Source: Clostridia bacterium (GTDB lineage: Bacteria; Bacillota_A; Clostridia; Oscillospirales; CAG-272). Taken from it: a DNA stretch of 6,014 nt. How positions within the stretch are numbered: the stretch's first letter is position 1; each line of letters opens with the position of its first letter. Where the stretch lies: the NCBI GenBank assembly GCA_017501345.1, contig JAFVXC010000041.1, positions 1 through 6,014 on the forward strand, written 5' to 3'. The notes below the pieces were generated by a model that did not search any database, was not told the origin of the DNA, and saw only the letters and a program-made list of their open reading frames with translations. This document shows positions 1 to 4,980 of the stretch, in pieces. Position numbers and translations under genes: made by a program.

Positions 1-10
1 AACAAAACCC

Positions 11-50
11 GCCCTCGGGGACTTCGGTCTCCGAGGGCTTCGTGTATTTT
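11..50 (+). terminator. Intrinsic terminator with UUCG tetraloop
   Basis: A 12-bp stem pairs 11-22 with 27-38. It closes on C-TTCG-G, the very stable UUCG tetraloop when read on the plus strand. The one imperfect pair (19-30) is a G-U wobble in plus-strand RNA but a C-A mismatch in minus-strand RNA, which favours plus-strand use. The following stretch (39-50) is T-rich (TTCGTGTATTTT). On the left side AACAAAACCC gives a short T tract for the opposite strand, so some bidirectional activity is possible. It probably ends a plus-strand gene lying to the left of the window. Confidence 0.7.
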
Positions 51-70
51 GCTTTAAGCGCTGAATATCT

Positions 71-142
71 TTTTGAAGAGCGCTACGAAGGGAGCTTCTT
101 TCAGAAAAGCGCTATCTTCCTCTTTTTCAAAAGTTCTTGAAA
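71..142. repeat. Imperfect long hairpin with alternative pairing
   Basis: TTTTGAA (71-77) can pair with TTCAAAA (126-132). The palindrome AGCGCT at 79-84 recurs at 108-113, and GAAG (75-78) can also pair with CTTC (116-119). A small inner hairpin, GAAG-GGAG-CTTC, sits at 87-98. A competing hairpin uses TTTCAA (125-130) with TTGAAA (137-142), so the outer stem and this one exclude each other. A further AGCGCT lies at 57-62. Pairings are visible directly; whether the region is transcribed or functional is unknown. Confidence 0.4.
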
Positions 143-198
143 CTCGAACGTTTTTGACGCAGTTTTCGAGTAAATTTTATATCGTTTTCGTGTCAAAA

Positions 199-217
199 CG
201 ACGAATTTCATTCGTCG
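199..217. repeat. Perfect 8-bp hairpin with TTC loop
   Basis: CGACGAAT (199-206) pairs perfectly with ATTCGTCG (210-217) across a 3-nt TTC loop. It lies 13 bases before the terminator-like module at 231-259. If transcribed from a start near 190, the two would form a tandem-hairpin RNA of about 75 nt. Confidence 0.5.
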
Positions 218-230
218 AGTTCTATTTCGG

Positions 231-266
231 GGGCTCGTCTCACCTTAGTGAGACAGCCCTGTTTTT
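231..266 (+). terminator. Terminator-like dispersed repeat module, copy 1
   Basis: GGGCT (231-235) pairs with AGCCC (255-259), and GTCTCAC (237-243) pairs with GTGAGAC (248-254). There is one bulged C at 236 and a CTTA loop. TGTTTTTG follows directly, giving a plus-strand rho-independent terminator. No gene ends just upstream on this strand. The same core, TCTCACCTTAGTGAG, recurs on the minus strand at 2714-2743, where it does follow a gene, so this is probably a dispersed terminator module, not a gene-specific one. Confidence 0.6.
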
Positions 267-276
267 GTATAACGAA

Positions 277-299
277 AACCACCCGCTAAGCGGGTGGTT
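277..299. repeat. Perfect 10-bp hairpin, TAA loop
   Basis: AACCACCCGC (277-286) pairs with GCGGGTGGTT (290-299) over a TAA loop. It is closely related to the hairpin at 562-580, whose minus-strand reading is AACCACCGGC-TAA-GCCGGTGG. The two are therefore inverted relative to each other and bracket about 300 bp. Short-stem, three-base-loop hairpins like these resemble the subterminal hairpins of IS200/IS605-type elements or REP-like palindromes. No transposase gene is present. Confidence 0.55.
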
Positions 300-339
300 C
301 CATAGAGGCTTTTGCCGTTGAGCAATCCCGCCGCAGCGG

Positions 340-459
340 TAGGCTCCCCTGTGTAAGGGGAGCTGTCAGCGAAGCTGACTGAGGGGTTGTTTGAGAGTGT
401 TTTTACAATCCCTCCGTCACGGCAAGCCGTGCTACCTCCCTTTACACAAGGGAGGCTAA
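340..459. repeat. MITE-like imperfect inverted repeat, about 120 bp
   Basis: The left arm begins TAGGCTCCC and the right arm ends GGGAGGCTA, so the two arms form one long imperfect inverted repeat. GAGGGGTTGT (381-390) matches the complement of ACAATCCCTC (405-414) with one wobble, around a 14-nt centre. Each arm also folds alone. The left arm has CTCCCCT/AGGGGAG (344-350, 356-362) and GTCAGC-GAA-GCTGAC (365-379). The right arm has CACGGC-AA-GCCGTG (418-431) and CCTCCCTT/AAGGGAGG (435-442, 448-455). There is no coding capacity. From memory, near-identical elements are common in gut Clostridia assemblies. Mobility by a transposase supplied in trans is inferred. Confidence 0.6.
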
Positions 460-463
460 GATG

Positions 464-587
464 GTCGCCACATTTGTGGCAGTAGGGCAGGTTTGCATGT
501 GTCGGACATTTCAGTGGGCTTTCAGCCCCGCCAGTAACATGCCCTTATAGGGCTGAGCAAGCCACCGGCTTAGCCGGTGGTTATGAC
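464..587 (+). mobile_element. Possible IS200/IS605-type right-end remnant with hairpin cluster
   Basis: Four short hairpins follow one another on the plus strand: GCCAC-ATTT-GTGGC (467-480), GGGCT-TTC-AGCCC (516-528), GCCCT-TAT-AGGGC (541-553) and CCACCGGC-TTA-GCCGGTGG (562-580), the last followed by TTATGAC. A series of small hairpins ending in a strong GC stem next to a short flank resembles the right end of IS200/IS605-family elements, where the RNA guide of TnpB (omega RNA) is encoded. No TnpA or TnpB coding sequence, intact or broken, could be recognised, so at most this is an orphan end. It abuts the stop codon of the minus-strand gene ending at 588. It could equally be a REP-like cluster. 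Confidence 0.35.
562..580 (-). terminator. Hairpin just after the DUF6259 gene, weak terminator candidate
   Basis: On the minus strand the hairpin CCACCGGC-TAA-GCCGGTGG begins 7 nt after the TAA stop of the gene ending at 588. It has an 8-bp GC-rich stem, but the bases after it (CTTGCTCAGC) lack a U tract, so efficiency as an intrinsic terminator is doubtful. It may act mainly as a 3'-end stabilising structure. It is the same hairpin discussed as a possible mobile-element end. Confidence 0.35.
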
Positions 588-2588
588 TTATGAAAGCTCG
601 ACGAAGGTAACCTCGTCCTTTTTGAGGGAGACCGCAACGCTCTTACCGGTTTCCTTGTTTGTATAAGCCACGACGCCGTCGTCTTTGCTCCAGTTCCATA
701 CCGCAACGCCAAGACTGCCGTCCTTCGCAAGGTAACCCTTATAGAGGAAGCTTTCGGAAGAAGCCGCAATTCCGTCCGTGTCAACGAATTTTCCATCAAA
801 GAAATACTTCGCATACTGCTTTCTGAGCGCAATAACGCGGCTCATATATTCCGCATACTTCGGAACGTCGTGCAGATCTCCGCAGCAGCGGTAGATCGTC
901 ATATCGAATGCAACACCATATACAAAGGTACAGTTCACGTTGTCAAGATAGTTTGAATCATCCTGTCCCATCTCGCGGTTCGTCATCACGATCTCGGGGA
1001 AGGTGTAGCGCATAAACTCGTGCGCCTTGACGTTCTTTCTGATATTGCCAAAGCCGCTCGGCTGAACGATGTCCATACTTTGCGCGAAGATATCGATGCA
1101 GTGCTCCTGCAGAATGATCCTCTCGTTGCCGTGCTTCTTGACGTTTTCGCGGAGCTCGGCAAAACGCTTTGCCTTCGATGCGTATGAGAAATTCGGCTTC
1201 TCGTGGTCGTGCCCCTCTGCAAAGCAGAAGAACGGAGCAAGCCCTCCAAGATCGTAAAGCACGCCGTCACAACCGAGGGAGAGGCAGTAATCTGCACTCT
1301 TCTTCATCTTCTCCTGCCAGGCATCCGAGCCGGGGCAGGCACCGAACATCGGCATCGGCTGATTCGGAAGCTTTCTGTACGTTCCCTCGCCACAGTAGGT
1401 CTCGCTGAAGGGATATTCGTATCCCCAGATATCCTTGATGAGACAGTCCTTGCCGTTCTCATTCTTGTAAAAATCGCTTTTTTTGTCCACAAGGAAGTAG
1501 CTGAGGAACATAATCAGCTTACCGCCTCTCGCATGGACGTAGTCGATCGCCTTCTTCAGCTCCTCTTCGCCGCCCTGATTCGGATCGGCAATATAATCGG
1601 GCCACATTCTTGCAAAGCCGCCCTTCGGCCATCCGAGCACGAACAACGTATTCAGTCCGACCTCCTGCACCTGATCAAAAAGTCTCGGAATATCCTTGTA
1701 CGTCCAGTTGTATTCTCCGTGATGCGTTTTGAAAATACAACGGAGCCAGCCCTGGAACTCCTGCGCCCATTCGGGACGGATCGGAGCTCTCCAGCCGCAT
1801 TCCTCCTCGATCCATTTCCGATAGATCTTCGAGCCAAGGTGCCAGTCACCGTTGAGCATTGCATACACGATCGGCTCGGAAACGTATTCCTCGCCCGGCT
1901 CGGTGAAGGGGTATTTGATGATCCCAAGTCGCAGGGTGTTATTTTTGACCGTTCTTTCCACGTGAAGCCCTGTCGTCTGATGCGTCTTGTCGTGGCTTCC
2001 GACGTAGATGCCCTCGCTGTCATTGCAGAGAACGTAGAACTGCATAGTCGCGCGTCCGGGGTAGAGCTTGTCAAGATCGGTGTGCAGGAAATCGTGGCGC
2101 TCGTACTTTCGGAAGCCCGACATCGTCGAGAGATCGGTGAAAGCGGGATTTGCGATCTTTGCGCCCAGATTTACAGGCCACATCACGTAGTCCTCCTTAG
2201 GACTGCCGTTCAGCGACTGAATGCCCGATATGGGAGAGAACTGAAGCTCCGTAACAAGCACGTCGGATCTGTTTTTGATCGTGTAGCCCGTCGTCAGCAT
2301 ATCATCCGAAAGCTCATAACGGATGATAAGCTCGATGTCAAGCGTTCGGTCGTCGCTTTTAAGTTTCTCGTACGTAACCGTCATCGCGTTTCCGTCTACG
2401 CGGATCATCGGCGTTTGAAGCGAGCCGAAAACAGGACGCTCCTCGCGGTCGCCCTCCTTGTAGATCAGCTTGAAGGTTTCACCCGGCGTTATGCAGTATT
2501 CGTGACCGTTGTAGCCGTTCACGATCGAGCTCACAAGGCCCTGCTCGTTCAGCGAGTAGGACATATGCGGTGCAGAAAGCGTATACAT
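588..2588 (-). CDS. DUF6259-type TIM-barrel protein, probable glycoside hydrolase
   Basis: A 666-aa protein with the layout of a retaining-type glycosidase. An N-terminal beta-rich domain (about 1-255) starts MYTLSAPHMSYSL. A (beta/alpha)8-like barrel follows (about 270-585), then a small C-terminal beta domain (about 595-666). I recognise it as resembling DUF6259 proteins; the reaction and substrate are not known. Likely active-site segments at barrel strand ends are FVLGWPKGG (316-324), CDGVLYDLGG (440-449, with D441 and D446), ILQEH (492-496, E495) and NREMGQDD (537-544). D446 and E495 are candidate carboxylates, by inference only. No signal peptide is seen, so it is probably cytoplasmic. 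The ATG at 2588 is preceded by AAAGGAG (2596-2602) with a 7-nt gap. An in-frame upstream ATG at 2726 lies inside the preceding gene's terminator, with the promoter between it and the chosen start, so it is rejected. The gene has its own promoter and lies 171 bp after the GH20 gene. Confidence 0.85.
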   Translation of the reverse strand: MYTLSAPHMSYSLNEQGLVSSIVNGYNGHEYCITPGETFKLIYKEGDREERPVFGSLQTPMIRVDGNAMTVTYEKLKSDDRTLDIELIIRYELSDDMLTTGYTIKNRSDVLVTELQFSPISGIQSLNGSPKEDYVMWPVNLGAKIANPAFTDLSTMSGFRKYERHDFLHTDLDKLYPGRATMQFYVLCNDSEGIYVGSHDKTHQTTGLHVERTVKNNTLRLGIIKYPFTEPGEEYVSEPIVYAMLNGDWHLGSKIYRKWIEEECGWRAPIRPEWAQEFQGWLRCIFKTHHGEYNWTYKDIPRLFDQVQEVGLNTLFVLGWPKGGFARMWPDYIADPNQGGEEELKKAIDYVHARGGKLIMFLSYFLVDKKSDFYKNENGKDCLIKDIWGYEYPFSETYCGEGTYRKLPNQPMPMFGACPGSDAWQEKMKKSADYCLSLGCDGVLYDLGGLAPFFCFAEGHDHEKPNFSYASKAKRFAELRENVKKHGNERIILQEHCIDIFAQSMDIVQPSGFGNIRKNVKAHEFMRYTFPEIVMTNREMGQDDSNYLDNVNCTFVYGVAFDMTIYRCCGDLHDVPKYAEYMSRVIALRKQYAKYFFDGKFVDTDGIAASSESFLYKGYLAKDGSLGVAVWNWSKDDGVVAYTNKETGKSVAVSLKKDEVTFVELS

Positions 2589-2595
2589 TGATGTG

Positions 2596-2602
2596 CTCCT
2601 TT
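2596..2602 (-). promoter_or_regulatory. Ribosome binding site that fixes the DUF6259 gene start
   Basis: AAAGGAG on the minus strand lies 7 nt before the ATG at 2588. It supports this start over the 46-residue longer in-frame extension that begins at 2726. Confidence 0.85.
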
Positions 2603-2637
2603 CGGGTCTGTATTTTAAAAGATTCTGTCCGGATTTG

Positions 2638-2666
2638 ATTATATCACATATTTTTCTCGGAAGCCA
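2638..2666 (-). promoter_or_regulatory. Extended -10 promoter of the DUF6259 gene
   Basis: On the minus strand a perfect TATAAT (2638-2643) is preceded by TGA, forming an extended -10 (TGATATAAT). A weak -35-like TGGCTT (2661-2666) sits 17 bp upstream. The predicted start near 2631 gives a leader of about 43 nt containing the AAAGGAG site. The promoter lies just downstream of the GH20 gene's terminator, so the DUF6259 gene can be expressed on its own. Confidence 0.75.
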
Positions 2667-2700
2667 TAGCGGAATCGTGCTTTCTTTTGCATTTTTCGAA

Positions 2701-2743
2701 ACTATCAGAAAACGGGGCTGCCTCACTAAGGTGAGACAGCCCC
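2701..2743 (-). terminator. Intrinsic terminator of the GH20 gene, repeat module copy 2
   Basis: Read on the minus strand, GGGGCTG-T-CTCAC pairs with GTGAG-G-CAGCCCC over a CTTA loop, giving 13 continuous pairs including one U-G wobble. The run GTTTTC follows. On the plus strand the wobble would be a C-A mismatch and no T tract follows, so the direction is minus. It begins 16 nt after the GH20 stop codon. The core TCTCACCTTAGTGAG is shared with the module at 231-266 in the opposite orientation. Confidence 0.85.
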
Positions 2744-2759
2744 TACTACTATAGAGTGA

Positions 2760-4658
2760 TTACATTAAACCGACGGTAGCCGTGCTCGTCCAGCTTTGAT
2801 GATTCACATACTGACCGTCAGCACCGGTCTTGAGTGGCAGAGAGGGCTGTTCGAGCTCTTCAATACGGTCGATCTCACCGTTTACGTAAGAGAGGACGCG
2901 CAATCTGGTCGAGACGAGCCTCGCGCGGAGACCGCCGAGACGGATCTCCTGATTTCCGAAGCCGAAGGTTTTGTTTTCAAAGTACCACTGCTTGCGGAAT
3001 TTTGTAATGAAGTCGTCAAGTCGGTCGATCATTGCCGAGATCTTATCTGCAAGAGCCGAAAGCGCCTCGACGTTCTTTTCGGCATACGCCTTGCGGAGAA
3101 GGACCGAAATATCGCATTTCAGTGCGAGCACGCGGCAGAGAGCCGCAAGCGTCTCGTACATATAGCCGAAGGTCTCGTGTCCCGTGTACTGCTCAAGTCG
3201 CTCTGCGGCAGCCTTGAAGCCCGCAGGAGCGGTTGCGGGATCGAAATGGCGGTCCATCAGTCCTTCGAGCGGATCGTTGTAAAGGAGATAGCGAGAGGGA
3301 TTCAGCGGCTTGCCTGCCTCGATCGTGATGCCGGGAAGCTCATTCGGTGCGTCAAGCGTGAGGAGGGCCTCGAATCCAATGTCAAAGCATTCCTCGGCGC
3401 GCTTTTCGAGAAGCTCATCGGTCGTCTCGACTGCGTATGCTCTTTCCGCAAAGTAGAGAAGGACGGGAAGGGGGGCAAACTGCGAGGCCTCGCCGCCGTT
3501 ATCACCCCAAGCGGTAACGATCACATCCTTCAGCGCCTTCTCTTCGCAAACGTCAAGCTGAAGCTTGCTCGACACGAGAGAGAAGCGGTTGTGCGGCGCG
3601 AAGCCCGACCACTTCCAGGCACCACCTGCAAAGGCGGTGGGATTGTCAAACTTCCGATGGCAGTCGACCATATGCTCGAAAATATCGCGGGAGAGCGAAT
3701 AGTAATCCCAATAAATGAGCGTCAGTCCCTTCGGGACTCTTGCGACGACCTCCGGGGGGACCTCGCCTTCTTTGACACGGTAGGTACCATTGAACGCCAT
3801 TCTGAAGAACATATCACTCCAGATCATCGGCGCTACGCCCTCTTCATTGCAGATCGCAACAACACGGTCGAGGTGCTCAAGCATAATTTCGTGCTGCGGA
3901 CGGAGACCGTGCTTTGCAAGGTATGCCCCTCGTCCAAGTCCGTGCGCCTCGTCCATACCGAGGTTGATCTTACGCGAGCGGAAGCACTCCTTGCAGGTTT
4001 TTATGATCGTTTTGATGAAATCGTAGGTAGCCTCTTCTCCGACGAGGAGGATCGAGCCCGAATCCTTGATCTTGCTGAATGCACCCCAACGGAGAGCCTG
4101 CGCGAGATGTGCGAGTGCCTGAACGCAGGGAATGACCTCGATGCCGAACTGATATGCGTAGTCGTCGATCTCACGAAGCTCGTCCTTCGTGAAGCGGCCT
4201 CTCATATGACCGAAATAGGGGTATTCGGGCATCTCGTAGGTCTCCTCGGTGTAGAGCATCAGGGAATTATATCCCATCAAAGCGAGGTAGCGGATCATAC
4301 GCTTGGCACTCGGGATATTATAAACTGCGTTTCTCGACATATCCGCCATATAGCAAAGCATCGAGTCGTTCGGCTTTTGGGTGATCTCCTTTTCGTCGCT
4401 GTCGATGAACGCCTTGAGCATCGAGCAGGCGCGGAAGAATTCGACGTCCTTCGTGTAAACGATCTTGACGCTTGCGTCACATTCGGGACAGGAAACGCGA
4501 CTTAGGGAGAAGCTGTCGCCCTTGACTGCGGCAACGACGACGGCGTCGCTCTCCTCCGAAAGCAGAAGACCTGCATCCGCAGCGATCTCACAAAAGGCGG
4601 GGAGAAGCTTTTCGTCGAAGGAGGAGGTAAAGCGAATCTTTTTTGTACAGTTAGCCAT
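2760..4658 (-). CDS. GH20 beta-N-acetylhexosaminidase, GH20C-like
   Basis: A 632-aa enzyme predicted to remove terminal beta-linked GlcNAc or GalNAc by substrate-assisted catalysis. The barrel covers about residues 100-410. The key motif is INLGMDEAHG (231-240): D236 and E237 form the family's Asp-Glu pair, with Glu as acid/base and Asp orienting the substrate acetamido group. Other likely sugar-binding segments are MIWSDMFF (278-285), IYWDYY (315-320), GGAWKWSGF (345-353) and TAWGDNGGE (382-390). The C-terminal part (about 430-632) is helix-rich, like the C-terminal domain of pneumococcal GH20C, and total length fits that group. GH20 usually has H-x-G-G-D-E; here Asn and Met replace the His and second Gly, which I believe is normal for GH20C-like members. 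No signal peptide is visible, so a cytoplasmic site is likely. The ATG at 4658 has AAAGGAG 8 nt upstream; a TTG at 4676 lies upstream of that site and is rejected. Glycan source cannot be told from context. Confidence 0.9.
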   Translation of the reverse strand: MANCTKKIRFTSSFDEKLLPAFCEIAADAGLLLSEESDAVVVAAVKGDSFSLSRVSCPECDASVKIVYTKDVEFFRACSMLKAFIDSDEKEITQKPNDSMLCYMADMSRNAVYNIPSAKRMIRYLALMGYNSLMLYTEETYEMPEYPYFGHMRGRFTKDELREIDDYAYQFGIEVIPCVQALAHLAQALRWGAFSKIKDSGSILLVGEEATYDFIKTIIKTCKECFRSRKINLGMDEAHGLGRGAYLAKHGLRPQHEIMLEHLDRVVAICNEEGVAPMIWSDMFFRMAFNGTYRVKEGEVPPEVVARVPKGLTLIYWDYYSLSRDIFEHMVDCHRKFDNPTAFAGGAWKWSGFAPHNRFSLVSSKLQLDVCEEKALKDVIVTAWGDNGGEASQFAPLPVLLYFAERAYAVETTDELLEKRAEECFDIGFEALLTLDAPNELPGITIEAGKPLNPSRYLLYNDPLEGLMDRHFDPATAPAGFKAAAERLEQYTGHETFGYMYETLAALCRVLALKCDISVLLRKAYAEKNVEALSALADKISAMIDRLDDFITKFRKQWYFENKTFGFGNQEIRLGGLRARLVSTRLRVLSYVNGEIDRIEELEQPSLPLKTGADGQYVNHQSWTSTATVGLM

Positions 4659-4666
4659 AGCTATGA

Positions 4667-4673
4667 CTCCTTT
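4667..4673 (-). promoter_or_regulatory. Ribosome binding site that fixes the GH20 start
   Basis: AAAGGAG on the minus strand lies 8 nt before the ATG at 4658. The in-frame TTG at 4676 lies immediately upstream of this site, so translation from it would read through the ribosome binding site. Confidence 0.85.
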
Positions 4674-4748
4674 CAAGGCATCGAGCTGAAATCGATGATA
4701 TTTTCCGCCGTATCGATCTTGTCGGTACGGGCGTTTTTCCTTACTACC

Positions 4749-4777
4749 ATTGTATAACAGGAATTATTGAAAGTCAA
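4749..4777 (-). promoter_or_regulatory. Sigma-A promoter of the GH20 gene
   Basis: On the minus strand, TTGACT (4772-4777, five of six to consensus) is followed after exactly 17 bp by TACAAT (4749-4754, five of six). This is a strong housekeeping promoter with a predicted start near 4742. It leaves a leader of about 84 nt before the GH20 ATG. Confidence 0.85.
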
Positions 4778-4826
4778 TCCAAAATTTTTGCAGAAAATTA
4801 GCACGATATTGCTGTTTTGAGGGAAG

Positions 4827-4842
4827 AAAACAATTTTGTTTT
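4827..4842. promoter_or_regulatory. Operator-like palindrome between divergent promoters
   Basis: AAAACAA (4827-4833) and TTGTTTT (4836-4842) form a perfect inverted repeat around TT. It lies 49 bp upstream of the GH20 -35 and 48 bp upstream of the recombinase -10. The position suits a regulator site, but the high A+T content makes chance occurrence fairly likely. No regulator gene is in the window. Confidence 0.3.
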
Positions 4843-4860
4843 ATTGATGCTTCGAGGATT

Positions 4861-4888
4861 TTTCATTTTTTGAATTTCATTTTTTGAA
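4861..4888. repeat. Perfect 14-bp tandem duplication in the recombinase promoter
   Basis: TTTCATTTTTTGAA occurs twice back to back (4861-4874 and 4875-4888) with no mismatch. Each unit has TTCA and TGAA halves that can pair. The duplication covers the place where the -35 of the recombinase promoter must lie, directly upstream of TATAAT at 4891. Gain or loss of a unit would replace the -35 sequence. Confidence 0.8.
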
Positions 4889-4896
4889 ATTATAAT
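4870..4896 (+). promoter_or_regulatory. Probable promoter of the recombinase gene
   Basis: A perfect TATAAT lies at 4891-4896. The best -35-like hexamer is TTGAAT (4870-4875, four of six), at a short 15-bp spacing; weaker choices exist at 16-17 bp. The predicted start near 4903 gives a leader of about 78 nt. The -10 is convincing, the -35 is not, which suggests a weak or activated promoter. Confidence 0.6.
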
Positions 4897-4898
4897 GA

Positions 4899-4938
4899 TT
4901 GCACCGCTTTCCTTCGTTTACAATGAATGATGGTGCAA
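4899..4938. repeat. Inverted repeat with nested hairpin in the recombinase leader
   Basis: TTGCACC (4899-4905) pairs perfectly with GGTGCAA (4932-4938) across 26 bases. Inside, TTCGTT (4914-4919) can pair with AATGAA (4923-4928) over a TAC loop, with one G-U. The outer left arm overlaps the predicted transcription start, so it would be cut in the RNA. A DNA-level site, such as an operator or recombinase arm site, is therefore at least as plausible as a leader RNA structure. Confidence 0.4.
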
Positions 4939-4980
4939 GGAAAAAGAAAATAATAATATCAAAACGAACGGAGGGATACA

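Larger units (their letters stand above)
1..587. other. Gene-free, hairpin-dense intergenic region
   Basis: No convincing coding sequence lies here. The only open frame of note (73-321, plus) has no ribosome binding site and runs through several inverted repeats. The stretch is instead a series of short hairpins. From left to right they are a UUCG-capped stem (11-38), a long imperfect stem (71-132), a small perfect hairpin (199-217), a terminator-like module (231-259), a 10-bp stem (277-299), a MITE-like inverted repeat (340-459), and four 5- to 8-bp hairpins (467-480, 516-528, 541-553, 562-580). It looks like an accumulation site for small dispersed elements between the minus-strand gene ending at 588 and a gene beyond the left edge. 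That interpretation is inferred; the pairings are read directly from the sequence. Confidence 0.75.
4659..4980. other. Divergent promoter region between the GH20 and recombinase genes
   Basis: This 322-bp gap has no coding potential. It holds the leftward GH20 promoter and leader (4659-4777), an AT-rich middle with a palindrome (4827-4842), a 14-bp tandem repeat (4861-4888), the rightward recombinase promoter (-10 at 4891-4896) and an inverted repeat (4899-4938). The GH20 leader of roughly 84 nt contains two ATCGAT palindromes (4691-4696 and 4712-4717) and a weak CCGTA/TACGG stem (4708-4712, 4726-4730). No riboswitch class was recognised. Confidence 0.7.

Noticed and set aside
73..321. Plus-strand open frame of 82 codons
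   Set aside because: No ribosome binding site, no recognisable domain, and it runs through several hairpins including the terminator module at 231-259.
340..459. CRISPR array
   Set aside because: The repeats are inverted, not direct, and there are no regularly spaced units.
1203..2591. Long plus-strand open frame antisense to the DUF6259 gene
   Set aside because: It mirrors the codon pattern of the opposite gene, has no ribosome binding site, and its translation shows no recognisable domain.
2589..2726. 46-residue N-terminal extension of the DUF6259 protein
   Set aside because: The start would lie inside the GH20 terminator and the frame crosses the TGATATAAT promoter. A good AAAGGAG site supports the ATG at 2588.
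2796..4505. 569-codon plus-strand open frame antisense to the GH20 gene
   Set aside because: Its length is striking but is explained by codon bias of the opposite strand. The minus-strand frame carries clear GH20 motifs, a promoter, ribosome site and terminator.
4659..4742. Riboswitch in the GH20 leader
   Set aside because: Only short ATCGAT palindromes and a weak 5-bp stem are present, and no known aptamer core was recognised.
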